DNA from: RGIG1959 sp964564305
GTDB taxonomy: Bacteria > Bacillota > Clostridia > Oscillospirales > Acutalibacteraceae
Reading direction: 5' to 3'
NCBI GenBank assembly: GCA_964564305.1
Contig: CAZMAM010000001.1
Coordinates: 1-64,000 of the forward strand
Length of the DNA: 64,000 nt
The notes below the pieces were generated by a model. It had not been told where the DNA came from. It made no database searches and saw only the letters and a program-made list of their open reading frames with translations. How positions within the stretch are numbered: position 1 is the stretch's first letter; the number at the start of each line of letters is the position of its first letter. Below, piece after piece: positions 33,466 to 42,530 of the stretch. The position numbers and the translations under genes are program-made.

Positions 33466-34450
33466 GCCGCCTCTTCCTTTCCTGCGCCGGCGCGACGGGG
33501 GTCTTTTCCGCCCGTTCGTACGCTTCGATAATCCGCTGCACCAGCGGATGGCGCACCACATCTCTCGCGGTAAATTCGCAAATCGCGATATCATCGATAT
33601 TGCGCAAAATCCGCAAAATCTCTTTTAACCCGCTCTTGCGCACATTGGGCAAATCAATCTGGGTGATATCCCCGGTCACCACCATCTTGGAGCGAAACCC
33701 CAGCCGGGTGAGGAACATCTTCATTTGCTCCGGCGTGGTATTTTGCGCTTCGTCCAGAATGATGAAGCTGTCGTCCAGCGTGCGCCCGCGCATATACGCC
33801 AAGGGCGCAATCTCGATATTTCCGCGTTCCAGATATTTTTGGTAGGTTTCCGCGCCCAGCATTTCGTACAGCGCGTCGTAGAGCGGGCGCAGGTAAGGGT
33901 CCACTTTCGATTGCAAATCCCCGGGCAAAAAACCGAGCTTTTCCCCCGCTTCCACGGCGGGGCGGGTGAGGATGATGCGCTCGGTTTCTTTTTCGCGAAA
34001 CGATTTGACGGCCATGGCCACCGCCAAATAGGTTTTGCCGGTACCGGCGGGGCCTACCCCAATGGTGACGGTGTGCCCCGCGATGGCTTCCACATACCGA
34101 CGCTGACCCACGGTTTTGGCCTTCACGGGCGCGCCTTTCGCGGTGACCGCCACATTGCCGGAAAGCAACAAATCCACATCGCAATCTTCGCCCGCGTCCA
34201 CCAAAGACATCACATACCGCACCCGCTGGGCGTTCGGCTGTTCCCCGCTCCCAATCAGGTGCAGCAGCGCTTCCGCCGCGCGACCGGCCCGTTCCACCGC
34301 CTGCGGTTCGCCGCTTATATGAATATCTGAACCCCGGTTGGTGATATCCACCCCGTAATGGCGCTCGATTAACCGGATATTTTCATCAAAATTGCCGAAA
34401 AGCGCAATCGCCTGTTCCATGCGGTTCACGCTCACCGCCCGCTCAGCCAT
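33434..34450 (-). CDS. phoH: PhoH-like ATPase
   Basis: The 338-residue protein has an N-terminal KH-like domain (about 18-85), then a PhoH ATPase domain with GPAGTGKTYLAVAMAV and the Walker B segment FIILDEAQNTTPEQMKMFLTRLG. It is the usual upstream partner of ybeY; together they are thought to act in rRNA processing. ATG 34450 has GGAGGG upstream. Confidence 0.93.
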   Translation of the reverse strand: MAERAVSVNRMEQAIALFGNFDENIRLIERHYGVDITNRGSDIHISGEPQAVERAGRAAEALLHLIGSGEQPNAQRVRYVMSLVDAGEDCDVDLLLSGNVAVTAKGAPVKAKTVGQRRYVEAIAGHTVTIGVGPAGTGKTYLAVAMAVKSFREKETERIILTRPAVEAGEKLGFLPGDLQSKVDPYLRPLYDALYEMLGAETYQKYLERGNIEIAPLAYMRGRTLDDSFIILDEAQNTTPEQMKMFLTRLGFRSKMVVTGDITQIDLPNVRKSGLKEILRILRNIDDIAICEFTARDVVRHPLVQRIIEAYERAEKTPVAPAQERKRRHVKGQSSHHG

Positions 34451-34554
34451 CTTCGCCCTCCGCTAAACCGCTGCGCAAAGAGGAAACCGGCAAGAAGCTC
34501 TTTTGATGTTTCCGTACGCGAATTTTCATACTCCTTCATTCTCTTTCGCGGCAA

Positions 34555-34583
34555 AGTATATCACTTCTTTTTGCGCTTGTCAT
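34555..34583 (-). promoter_or_regulatory. phoH-ybeY promoter
   Basis: ATGACA (34578-34583), 17 bases, TATACT (34555-34560), about 105 bases before the phoH start. Confidence 0.6.
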
Positions 34584-34707
34584 TAAAAGATTTGTAGAAT
34601 TTTGCCTTTAATTCCTCATTTCAGGGTGTAATTTTGCACAAAAAGAGAATTTTGCCCGGCAGCTTTTTTTGAAAATCCATAGATTTTTTTATTACAAAAT
34701 GATGCAT

Positions 34708-35580
34708 TTATCCCGCTTCGTGGTTCATCAGCAAAGCGTTTTGCAATTTGGCTGCGGTGACGGTATTTTTCAGCAGCATGGCGATGGTCATGGGGCCAAC
34801 GCCTCCGGGGACGGGCGTAATGTACCCCGCGACCGGCTCCACGGCGGCAAAATCCACATCGCCGCACAATTTTCCGTTTTCGTCCCGGTTCATTCCGACA
34901 TCTATCACGGCGGCGCCGGGCTTGACCATATCGGCGGTGATGAATTTCGGCCTGCCCACCGCCGCCACCAAAATATCCGCTTCGCGGCAAACGGCGGGCA
35001 AATCCCGGGTTTTGGAATGGCACACGGTGACCGTCCCGTTTTGATGCAGCAGCAGCATGGCCATCGGCTTTCCGACAATATTGCTGCGGCCCACCACCAC
35101 GCACCGCTTGCCTTCCACCGCAATATCACAGGCGCGGAGCATCTCCATCACGCCGGCGGGCGTACAGGGCAGGAACGCGTAATCCCCCAGCATGACCCGC
35201 CCGACATTCTGCGCGTGAAAAGCGTCCACGTCTTTTTGCGGGTCGATCGCTTCTATCACCGCTTTGGCGGACAATCCCTCCGGAAGCGGCAACTGGCAGA
35301 GAATGCCGTTGATATCGCTGCGGCCGTTTAGGCTCGCCACCAAGGCCAGCAATTCCTCTTCGGACGTATCGGCGGGCAGGGCAAATTCCTCGGAATAAAT
35401 GCCCGCCTGCGCGCACGCCTTCTTTTTGTTGTTGACGTATACGCGGGACGCCGGATCGTCCCCCACGATAATCACCGCAAGGCCCGGCACAATGCCCTTT
35501 GTTTTTAACCGGGCCGTCTCCTCGGCAATTTGCAGGCGCACTTTCGCGCTGATTTGCTTGCCGTCAATCACCGTTGCCAT
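34708..35580 (-). CDS. folD: Bifunctional methylenetetrahydrofolate dehydrogenase/cyclohydrolase
   Basis: The 290-residue protein has the FolD signatures [14 protein letters not shown] (active-site Tyr-x3-Lys), [34 protein letters not shown] and [13 protein letters not shown]. It interconverts methylene-, methenyl- and formyl-tetrahydrofolate, supplying one-carbon units for purines and, via metF further along, for methionine. Its start overlaps the lgt end by 17 bases. Confidence 0.96.
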   Translation of the reverse strand: MATVIDGKQISAKVRLQIAEETARLKTKGIVPGLAVIIVGDDPASRVYVNNKKKACAQAGIYSEEFALPADTSEEELLALVASLNGRSDINGILCQLPLPEGLSAKAVIEAIDPQKDVDAFHAQNVGRVMLGDYAFLPCTPAGVMEMLRACDIAVEGKRCVVVGRSNIVGKPMAMLLLHQNGTVTVCHSKTRDLPAVCREADILVAAVGRPKFITADMVKPGAAVIDVGMNRDENGKLCGDVDFAAVEPVAGYITPVPGGVGPMTIAMLLKNTVTAAKLQNALLMNHEAG

Positions 35581-36601
35581 CGCTTATGTGCTCCTTTTCG
35601 GCTGAATTTTCGACTGAATTTTCCCCAAGGTTTTCTTCGGATTTCCGCGCGAAAGCGTCTTTTTCGGTACTCTCCGGGCGCTCACCGGGAGGCGGCTCTT
35701 GCGGCTGCGCTTCCGCCTCTGATTTTATCTCTTCGGCAGGCCCGGGAGCAACGCCGGTATCCGCGACCGGTTTTGCCGCCCTTTTGCGCAAAAAAACCAA
35801 AAGCGCCGCTCCCGCGAAGACGGACAGCACCGCCACCAGCTGGGAAACCTTCACCGGCCCAAGCATAAGACTGTCTGAACGCAGGGCTTCTATCCAGGCG
35901 CGCCCGAGGCCGTACCAGATGAGATAACACGCGAATGTCTGGCCGCGCACGGCAAAGAGACGCTTGGAGAGCAAATGCAGCACCAAAAACCCCAGCGCGC
36001 ACCAAAGAGATTCGTATAAAAATGTGGGGTGAACGGGGGCGGTTTGATCCGCCACCACGCCGTGGGCGCCGGTTTGAATGATATCCCCCGTCATGCCCCA
36101 AGGCAGCGTTGTATTCCCGCCGTAGGCTTCCTGATTGAAGAAATTGCCCCAGCGGCCTATGGCCTGACCGATTAAAAACCCCAGCGACGCCAAATCCAGC
36201 ACCGCAAGCGTATGCACTTTGCGCAGCCGGCACATAATCGGCGCGCAGAGAAACGCGCCGATTAGCCCGCCGTAAATGGCTAAGCCCCCGTCCCAAATCG
36301 CGAAAATCTTCGCGGGATGCGCCATATACCCGGCCCAGTCGTAAAAAATCACATAGTAGAGCCGCGCGCCGATAATCGCCGCCACGGCGCTGACCAGCAC
36401 CACATCCAGCAAACGGTCGCGATTGACCCCGAGCTTTTTGGAAACGCAGCACGCGTACACCACCGCCAGCAAAAACCCCAAGGCGATGCACACCCCGTAA
36501 AACCGGATATCCACCGTGTGCCCGAACAGCGAAAAAGTCACCAGCGACTGCGGGAGGGAAAAAGTCCAGTTGAGGGCGGGAAAGGAAATCCAGTGCCGCA
36601 T
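35564..36601 (-). CDS. lgt: Prolipoprotein diacylglyceryl transferase with acidic C-terminal tail
   Basis: The 345-residue membrane enzyme attaches diacylglycerol to lipobox cysteines. It shows seven helices and the signature [19 protein letters not shown]. After about residue 270 it carries a long Glu/Pro-rich tail (about 70 residues) beyond the usual family end. ATG 36601 shares one base with the upstream peptidase stop (TAATG), and GGGGAGAG precedes it. Lipoproteins at 43516, 52318 and 52867 are likely substrates. Confidence 0.93.
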   Translation of the reverse strand: MRHWISFPALNWTFSLPQSLVTFSLFGHTVDIRFYGVCIALGFLLAVVYACCVSKKLGVNRDRLLDVVLVSAVAAIIGARLYYVIFYDWAGYMAHPAKIFAIWDGGLAIYGGLIGAFLCAPIMCRLRKVHTLAVLDLASLGFLIGQAIGRWGNFFNQEAYGGNTTLPWGMTGDIIQTGAHGVVADQTAPVHPTFLYESLWCALGFLVLHLLSKRLFAVRGQTFACYLIWYGLGRAWIEALRSDSLMLGPVKVSQLVAVLSVFAGAALLVFLRKRAAKPVADTGVAPGPAEEIKSEAEAQPQEPPPGERPESTEKDAFARKSEENLGENSVENSAEKEHISDGNGD

Positions 36602-37866
36602 TACGACTCTCCCCAGACCACCGACAGGGCCCCCTGAGAAGGCAGCATCCATTTTTCGAAAATTTCCCGCACATCCGAAACCGTCAGCGCGCGAATGGCC
36701 TGAGTCAGTTCCCCGGGTTCCCGCCCGGCAAAATGATCCTCCATTACATCGAGCGCGCAGCTTTCGATATGATTGGCGCCGGAGAATTGATGACCCAGCA
36801 TGGCGGCGCGGCATTCCGCAAACCGCTCTTCGTCCACGCCCTGTTCACGAACCCGGGTAATGGCCGCGTTGATTTCCCGCGCGACGGTTTTCGGCTCGCT
36901 GCTTTCCCCGGCAAAGAGGAACAGCGCGTACCCGCGCCCATCCAAAAATTCGCCCTCGAATTCATCGGTAATCAGGCCGCGCTTGAGCAAATCCGCGTAC
37001 AACGGGGAGGATTCCGCGGAAAGCAGCATCGCCGCCGCGTGCGCGGCCGCCAATGTTCTGGGCGGCTGAATCATCACATCGACGGGGCATTTATACCCCA
37101 AACAAAAGAGCGGCGCAGAAACCGGCATACGCAGTTCGATATATGTTTGCACGGGGGTTTGGGGCTCTTTGGGCACTTCTCTTTGCAAGGACAGGGGTTC
37201 GGCCTTTTTGAGCACCCGGTCGCAAACCGAAAGCACGCTCTCTGTGGTGACGTTGCCCGAGACCGCCAGCACCATATTGTGCAGATTATAAAACGTGCGG
37301 TAGCATCCGTACAGCAGTTCCGGCGTGATATGCGAAATGGATTCTTCTGTCCCGGCAATGTCTATGCGCACGGGATGGGACGCGTACAGAACCGTCAGCA
37401 GATTGGAAAGCACCCGCCAGTCCGGCTCGTCGTTTCTCATGCGAATTTCCTGGCCGATAATACCCTGTTCCTTTTGCACCGTCTGCTCGGTAAAATACGG
37501 CCTTTGCACAAAATCCAGCAAAATCTCCAAAGACGCCTCAAATTGATCGGTACAGGTAAAATGATACGCGGTTTGATCGAAGCTGGTAAAGGCGTTGGCT
37601 TTGGCGCCGGTTTTAGCATACCGGGCAAAAGCGTGGCAATCCTCGTTTTCAAACAGCTTATGCTCCAAATAATGCGCAATCCCCGCGGGAACTTCCACCC
37701 GTTTTCCGTCCAGAACATACGCGGTATCCACCGAACCGTAGCGGGTTCCGAACACCGCGAAAGCGCCGCGATAATCGGCTTTCGGGTAAACGTAAACGGT
37801 CAGCCCGGACGGATGATCGATTCTCTGCACGGTTTCGCCCGTGGCAAGGGTAACTGTTTTATTCAT
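36601..37866 (-). CDS. M16 family zinc peptidase (active subunit)
   Basis: The 421-residue protein has the inverted zinc motif HYLEH (HxxEH) near residues 65-70 and the downstream Glu region. It matches YmfH-type peptidases of Firmicutes. It is followed by lgt with a one-base overlap and preceded by a second M16 protein lacking the motif. In M16B peptidases an active and an inactive subunit usually form a heterodimer, which is the likely arrangement here. The substrate is unknown. Confidence 0.9.
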   Translation of the reverse strand: MNKTVTLATGETVQRIDHPSGLTVYVYPKADYRGAFAVFGTRYGSVDTAYVLDGKRVEVPAGIAHYLEHKLFENEDCHAFARYAKTGAKANAFTSFDQTAYHFTCTDQFEASLEILLDFVQRPYFTEQTVQKEQGIIGQEIRMRNDEPDWRVLSNLLTVLYASHPVRIDIAGTEESISHITPELLYGCYRTFYNLHNMVLAVSGNVTTESVLSVCDRVLKKAEPLSLQREVPKEPQTPVQTYIELRMPVSAPLFCLGYKCPVDVMIQPPRTLAAAHAAAMLLSAESSPLYADLLKRGLITDEFEGEFLDGRGYALFLFAGESSEPKTVAREINAAITRVREQGVDEERFAECRAAMLGHQFSGANHIESCALDVMEDHFAGREPGELTQAIRALTVSDVREIFEKWMLPSQGALSVVWGES

Positions 37867-37872
37867 ATTTCT

Positions 37873-39138
37873 TTACCGCTCCTTCGGAATCAAAGTATAA
37901 ATACAATCGCTTTGAAGGGTTTCGGCCGCCCGCAAAACCTGTTCGCGGGTCACCGCCGCAACGTCATTCACCGTTTCTTCGGGCGTTTTCCATTCCCCGC
38001 ACCCTTGAGCGGCGTACCAGGCCGCGAGGGCCTCGGCGGAATCCCCCGATTCCCGCAGGGCATCCGTCACCGCAAGGCGCGCTTGTTCCAAATCGTCATC
38101 GCTGAAATCCCCGCCGCGCAGCCTTTGCATCTGGCAGGAAATCTCCTCACGCGCCAAATCGAGCTTTTCCCGATCGACGCCGCTGTCGATGAGCATCACG
38201 CCCTTGAGCCGGTCGTAAACCGCGCTGCAATAATAACACAAGCTCAGTTTTTCCCGCACATTTTGAAACAGCAGCGATTGCGGCGTTCCGCCCAAAATGG
38301 CCACCGCCAGACGCATCGCGCCGCTCAGCGGATGCTCGCCGGCAATCTCGGTGCGGTACCCCATCACCAACCGGCACTGATCGACATCCATCGCTTCTTC
38401 CCGCTGCGCCAACTGTTCTTTCGCGGGCAGATGCACGATGTTCGGAATGGCAACGGGACTTCTGTGCGAAAGCTTTTGCGCAAAAACCTCCGCTATGGCC
38501 GAAGCATCCGAGCTGCCCTGATAGAGAATTTTCACCGTGGCGTGCGCCAAACAATCCCGCCACGCCTCGGTAACGTCTTTCGGGGTCAGCGCGGCAACCT
38601 GTTCGGGCGTTCCGTAAACCGGCACGGCGTACGGTTCCCCTTCGCAAAGCAGACGCTCGCATTGCAAGCGGGCATAACGGCGTTTGTCGTTAATCTGCGC
38701 CGCGATGGCCTGAAGCATAATGCGCTTTTCCTGCTCCACGGCGTCTTCGGCAAACAGCCCGTTTTGCAGCGGCGGATCAAACAACAGGGAAAGCAGCAAT
38801 TGCGCGCACGGTTCGGATACCGGATTTTCACCTTGCACGAAACGGTCTTCAAGGCAAGTCATGGAAAGGGTCAGCATTTGGGTTTCCCCCACGCGGGAAA
38901 CCGAAGCGTCTGCCTGCGCCCCGTAAAGCCTATCGAGCGCGCGGTGAAAAGCGGAAAAATCGGGATATGCCGCGCAGCCCCGGCGCAGCATAAAAGGCAC
39001 CAGCGCGTATTTCCCGGCCGTTTCGGCACGCAGAGGCAAATACATATTCACGGTTAACCGGGCGGTGGTAAAGCGCGTTTCCGGAAGGTTCAGAAAAGTA
39101 ACGCCTTCCCTGCGAAACAACTCAAGCGGTTTATTCAA
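37873..39138 (-). CDS. M16 family protein without catalytic motif (partner subunit)
   Basis: The 421-residue protein has the M16 fold, similar to YmfF. The position of HxxEH reads RRGCAAYPDF, so no zinc site is present. It retains the C-terminal GGTPQSLLFQNVREKLSLCYY segment that shapes the peptidase chamber. It is the first gene of a four-gene operon (M16, M16, lgt, folD), seven bases before the active subunit, equal in length to it. Confidence 0.88.
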   Translation of the reverse strand: MNKPLELFRREGVTFLNLPETRFTTARLTVNMYLPLRAETAGKYALVPFMLRRGCAAYPDFSAFHRALDRLYGAQADASVSRVGETQMLTLSMTCLEDRFVQGENPVSEPCAQLLLSLLFDPPLQNGLFAEDAVEQEKRIMLQAIAAQINDKRRYARLQCERLLCEGEPYAVPVYGTPEQVAALTPKDVTEAWRDCLAHATVKILYQGSSDASAIAEVFAQKLSHRSPVAIPNIVHLPAKEQLAQREEAMDVDQCRLVMGYRTEIAGEHPLSGAMRLAVAILGGTPQSLLFQNVREKLSLCYYCSAVYDRLKGVMLIDSGVDREKLDLAREEISCQMQRLRGGDFSDDDLEQARLAVTDALRESGDSAEALAAWYAAQGCGEWKTPEETVNDVAAVTREQVLRAAETLQSDCIYTLIPKER

Positions 39139-39190
39139 AGCAACTCCTCCTCCACTCTAATGAGCTCTGCTGAACAAGTTCTACCCGTTC

Positions 39191-39219
39191 AGTATACCAT
39201 GCCGCCCGACAAAATGCAA
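39191..39219 (-). promoter_or_regulatory. Promoter of the M16-M16-lgt-folD operon
   Basis: TTGCAT (39214-39219), 17 bases, TATACT (39191-39196). A GGAGGAGG site precedes the start codon at 39138. Confidence 0.7.
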
Positions 39220-39347
39220 AGTTTTCGGGCAATTTTTCAATTTTTCTGAAGATATAATAAATACAAAAAATATCGCGCATAACGCCTAATGCGCCTGCGC
39301 GACCGAATTTACGCCGGAATGCCTAAAAAAATTTGCCGACACAAAAA

Positions 39348-39367
39348 GCCGCCGGATAAGCGGCGGC
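39348..39367 (-). terminator. ptsH terminator
   Basis: GCCGCCG and CGGCGGC form a tight hairpin with A/T runs on both sides, 36 bases after the ptsH stop on the minus strand. Confidence 0.75.
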
Positions 39368-39402
39368 CTTTTTCATTTTCGTGTGAAGTTTTCGCCAATG
39401 GA

Positions 39403-39666
39403 TCACTCCGTAAAGCCGGACTGCACCAGCGCGACCAGTGCGTCCACGGCGGCTTCCTCATCCGGCCCGTCCGCAATAATGCGGATGTCAGTGCCGCCGA
39501 CAATGCCCAGGGACAACACCCCGAGCAGGCTTTTGGCGTTGACGCGGCGTTCCTCTTTTTCTACCCAGATAGACGATTTGAACTCGTTCGCCTTCTGAAT
39601 GAAAAACGTGGCGGGACGCGCGTGCAACCCCACTTGGTTCTGAACCATGACATCTTTCACAACCAT
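39403..39666 (-). CDS. ptsH: Phosphocarrier protein HPr
   Basis: The 87-residue protein has the EI-phosphorylated His in QVGLHARPATFFIQKANEF (His15 region) and the regulatory serine in NAKSLLGVLSLGI (Ser46 region). It can therefore serve sugar transport and CcpA-linked control. It is a single gene, not next to ptsI, as in some Clostridia. ATG 39666 has AAAGGAG. The retained His excludes a Crh-type regulator. Confidence 0.95.
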   Translation of the reverse strand: MVVKDVMVQNQVGLHARPATFFIQKANEFKSSIWVEKEERRVNAKSLLGVLSLGIVGGTDIRIIADGPDEEAAVDALVALVQSGFTE

Positions 39667-39736
39667 AAAGAATCGAACTCCTTTTTCGCTCGCGACAACC
39701 GACCGACGGTTGCCGAATGGGTCAACGAACAGTGCT

Positions 39737-39764
39737 ATTATATCACAAAACCCAAACGCGTCAA
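39737..39764 (-). promoter_or_regulatory. ptsH promoter
   Basis: TTGACG (39759-39764), 16 bases, TATAAT (39737-39742), about 70 bases before the start. Confidence 0.7.
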
Positions 39765-39894
39765 ATGATTTTCCCGGGATTTTGCCGGTTTGACGCAATT
39801 TTGGTCAACTGCCTTATTTTATAAACATAGCGCCCGAAGCAATTGGGCAATCTTGCTATAATTTGACGACGAGTTTTTCACAAGGAACTGAAAC

Positions 39895-40632
39895 TTATTC
39901 ACATTTTCCGAAATTTCGCCGGAGCATCTCCTTTTCCCGCTCGGTGAGCGAAAGTTTTTCGAGCATATCCGGGCGCTTTTGCGCGGTGCGCAGCAGGGAC
40001 TGTTCCCGCCGCCATTCGGCAATCTTTTCGTGGTGTCCGGAAAGCAATACGGCGGGCACTTCCCTGCCCTCCCACACGGCCGGGCGGGTATACTGGGGGT
40101 ATTCCAGCAAGCCGGAAAAATGGCTCTCCTCTTCAAAGCAGACGCTGTCCGCCAGCACGCCGGGCACCATGCGGGCAACGCAGTCGATAAGCGTCAGCGC
40201 AGGCAACTCCCCGCCCGTGAGCACGTAATCGCCCAGCGAAATTTCCTCATCGGCCAGCGCTTCAATCACGCGTTCGTCCACGCCCTCGTAATGGCCGCAC
40301 AGCACGCACAGGTCATCCAAACCGGCCAGTTCCCTCGCTTTTTGCTGGGTCAGCACGGCCCCTTGCGGAGACATATAGACCAAATGCGGCCGAACGCCCC
40401 TTTGCCGGCAAACGGCGCGAAAACAATCGGCGATCGGCTGGGGATACATCACCATTCCCCTGCCCCCGCCGTACGGATAATCGTCCACCTGGTTTTGTTT
40501 GTTTTCGGTGTAATCCCGAATTTGATGGCATCGGATATCCAGCAAGCCTTTGTTTCGCGCGCGCCCGATAATGCTTTGCGAAAGCACCGCTTCGCACATT
40601 TCGGGAAACAGCGTCATAATATCAATCCGCAT
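39895..40632 (-). CDS. trmD: tRNA (guanine-N1)-methyltransferase TrmD
   Basis: The 245-residue SPOUT enzyme methylates G37 of tRNAs. It has DYPYGGGRGMVM, LCGHYEGVDERV and the knot segment ISLGDYVLTGGELPALTLID. It overlaps rimM by 11 bases. The usual partners rpsP and rplS are not adjacent. Confidence 0.96.
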   Translation of the reverse strand: MRIDIMTLFPEMCEAVLSQSIIGRARNKGLLDIRCHQIRDYTENKQNQVDDYPYGGGRGMVMYPQPIADCFRAVCRQRGVRPHLVYMSPQGAVLTQQKARELAGLDDLCVLCGHYEGVDERVIEALADEEISLGDYVLTGGELPALTLIDCVARMVPGVLADSVCFEEESHFSGLLEYPQYTRPAVWEGREVPAVLLSGHHEKIAEWRREQSLLRTAQKRPDMLEKLSLTEREKEMLRRNFGKCE

Positions 40633-41134
40633 CGTCGAACATCCCCTTTATCGGGCGGATATACACCGTTTCGCCTTCGATATCCACTTTTTGAATAAAA
40701 AAAGGAACCGCGGGAATCAAGACTTCTCCCTTGGAAGTTGATACATGGTACAGATTGTTTTCTCCAATTTGGCTGACATCGCTCACCGTGCCGTAAACGG
40801 CCCCGCAATCCGCGTCCACCACGCGAAGACCGATGAGATCGCTAATCAAATACCGACCGGGGGCAAGCGGCAAATCCTCTCGCTTCACATACAGCATCCG
40901 CCCGCGCAGCGCCTGCGCCTCCTGCGGGGTATTGACCCCATCAAGAGCGACCAGCGCATTGGATTGGTGTGCGCGGCAGCGAACCCGAACCGGATTTTGC
41001 CCGGATTCGTCCCAGTACAGCGTGTGAATCGGCACAAATTGCCCGGGACTGTCGCACCACGGGCGAACCTTGACCTCGCCGCGCACCCCGTGCGTCCCGA
41101 CAATCTGACCGATCTCCAAATACGGTTTTTTCAC
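40622..41134 (-). CDS. rimM: 16S rRNA processing protein RimM
   Basis: The 170-residue protein has the RimM domain (EIGQIVGTHGVRGEVKV) and PRC barrel (LISDLIGLRVVD...PFFIQKVDIEG). It assists 30S assembly by binding S19. The start is GTG 41134 with GGGGGG five bases before it; longer upstream readings are not conserved. It lies directly upstream of trmD. Confidence 0.93.
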   Translation of the reverse strand: MKKPYLEIGQIVGTHGVRGEVKVRPWCDSPGQFVPIHTLYWDESGQNPVRVRCRAHQSNALVALDGVNTPQEAQALRGRMLYVKREDLPLAPGRYLISDLIGLRVVDADCGAVYGTVSDVSQIGENNLYHVSTSKGEVLIPAVPFFIQKVDIEGETVYIRPIKGMFDDAD

Positions 41135-41220
41135 GGTTACCCCCCAAACCTCCTGAACGAATTCCGAAGCATAAAACGCATCTATTTCTATAGCCATGTT
41201 CAATGCATCATAATACAAAA

Positions 41221-41257
41221 GACCGCCGCGAAAGCGCAATGTGCCGCCGCGGCGATC
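41221..41257 (-). terminator. Ferredoxin terminator
   Basis: GACCGCCGCG (41221-41230) and CGCGGCGATC (41248-41257) pair with one G-T, followed on the minus strand by TTTTGTATT. It is about 30 bases after the ferredoxin stop. Confidence 0.75.
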
Positions 41258-41288
41258 CTTTTTGACAATCATCGCTTACTCTCATCGC

Positions 41289-41459
41289 TTACTCTGCAGA
41301 CGGAGCGGAAACGGGGCAGACATCCGCGCAAGCGCCGCATTCGATGCAGGAATCCGCATCGATTTCGTACTTGCCGTCTCCTTCCGAAATGGCGGACACC
41401 GGACATCCGTCCGCGCAAGCGCCGCAAGCGATGCAATCATCGGAAATTTTGTATGCCAT
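41289..41459 (-). CDS. 2[4Fe-4S] ferredoxin
   Basis: I translated this 56-residue gene directly. It has two full cluster motifs, CIACGACADGCP and CIECGACADVCP, in the clostridial ferredoxin layout (CxxCxxCxxxCP twice). It is a low-potential electron carrier for anaerobic metabolism. ATG 41459 has GGAGG upstream, with a clear promoter behind it and its own terminator, so it is a single-gene transcript. Thirteen bases (TCATCGCTTACTC) are duplicated in tandem across its stop codon. Confidence 0.96.
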   Translation of the reverse strand: MAYKISDDCIACGACADGCPVSAISEGDGKYEIDADSCIECGACADVCPVSAPSAE

Positions 41460-41513
41460 GGAAATGAACCTCCTTTAAGCGGATTTTACAAGGGAAGCTC
41501 CCCTTTCGCACTT

Positions 41514-41541
41514 ATCATAGCATATTCCAAAGAAAATGCAA
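41514..41541 (-). promoter_or_regulatory. Ferredoxin promoter
   Basis: TTGCAT (41536-41541), 16 bases, TATGAT (41514-41519), 54 bases before the start codon. Confidence 0.65.
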
Positions 41542-41579
41542 GCACTTTTTGACGGGAGTCCCCGGCCGTTTTTCTTTCT

Positions 41580-42521
41580 TTAGATGTCGTCGGACGAAAC
41601 ATCCGTTTCTGTTTCCGAGCGCAAATCTTTACGCGGTACGGCCTTTACCCCGATCCGGCGGTCGCGGCGAAATCCGGCGGGAGGCTCGGGCGGTTTTTCG
41701 GGGTGGGAAACGCGCAAAGCGGTAAGTTCCTCCCGGTCAAAAACCGCCGGGGGCGCATCCGGAGAAGTATCCAGACAAACCTTTACTCTTCCCGTAATGA
41801 GGTTCACTTCCTGAACCACGCCGCGCCCTTGGGGCGTATCCACCGTATCGCCCTGAAGCGGAGTAATCTCCATTAAATGCTCGTAGGCGTCCTGTTCGTA
41901 TTGCAGGCAGCACATCAACCGGCCGCAGGAGCCGGAAATCTTGGCGGGATTCAGAGAAAGCCCCTGCTCCTTTGCCATTTTAATCGAAACCGGCTGAAAA
42001 TCCTCCAGAAACTGAGCGCAGCAAAACGGCCTTCCGCAAACGGCGATGCCGCCCAGCATTTTGGCTTCGTCCCTGACCCCGATTTGCCGCAGTTCGATGC
42101 GGGTGTGAAAGAGCGACGCGAGATCCCGCACCAAATCGCGAAAATCCACCCGGCCGTCGGCGGTAAAATAAAACAGGATTTTGGAATTGTCAAACGAAAA
42201 CTCCACATCCACCAATTTCATTTCCAGATGATGCGCCCGAATGCGCTGCTGGCAAAGACTGAGCGTTTCTTTTTTCCTCGCCTCGTTTTCCCGCATACGG
42301 GCCACATCGTCTTCTTCCGCCTTGCGCAACACGCTGCGCAAAGGGCGCTTTAGCTGCGCGTCCGTCACTTCTCGGTTGGGGCGAACCACTTCACCGCATT
42401 CCACGCCGCGCGCCGTTTCCACTATGGCGTATTCGCCTTTTTCAAAGTGCAAATCTCCGGGATCAAAATCATACACCTTTCCGGTGTTCTTAAACCGTAC
42501 TCCGATAATTTCCGCCACCAA
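41580..42521 (-). CDS. ricT: PSP1-domain protein RicT (YaaT)
   Basis: The 313-residue protein has the PSP1 domain with conserved cysteines in CGRPFCCAQFL and CGRLMCCLQYE. In Bacillus subtilis, RicT joins RicA and RicF in a complex carrying Fe-S clusters that steers RNase Y cleavage. A disordered C-terminal tail follows residue 270. It sits directly after holB, as in many Firmicutes. ATG 42521 is nine bases past the holB stop. Confidence 0.92.
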   Translation of the reverse strand: MVAEIIGVRFKNTGKVYDFDPGDLHFEKGEYAIVETARGVECGEVVRPNREVTDAQLKRPLRSVLRKAEEDDVARMRENEARKKETLSLCQQRIRAHHLEMKLVDVEFSFDNSKILFYFTADGRVDFRDLVRDLASLFHTRIELRQIGVRDEAKMLGGIAVCGRPFCCAQFLEDFQPVSIKMAKEQGLSLNPAKISGSCGRLMCCLQYEQDAYEHLMEITPLQGDTVDTPQGRGVVQEVNLITGRVKVCLDTSPDAPPAVFDREELTALRVSHPEKPPEPPAGFRRDRRIGVKAVPRKDLRSETETDVSSDDI

Positions 42522-42530
42522 AATTCCTCC

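Noticed and set aside
36733..39057. A 774-residue open frame on the plus strand
   Set aside because: It lies antisense to both M16 peptidase genes, has no recognisable domain and no ribosome binding site. It is open because of the GC-rich codon pattern of the real genes.
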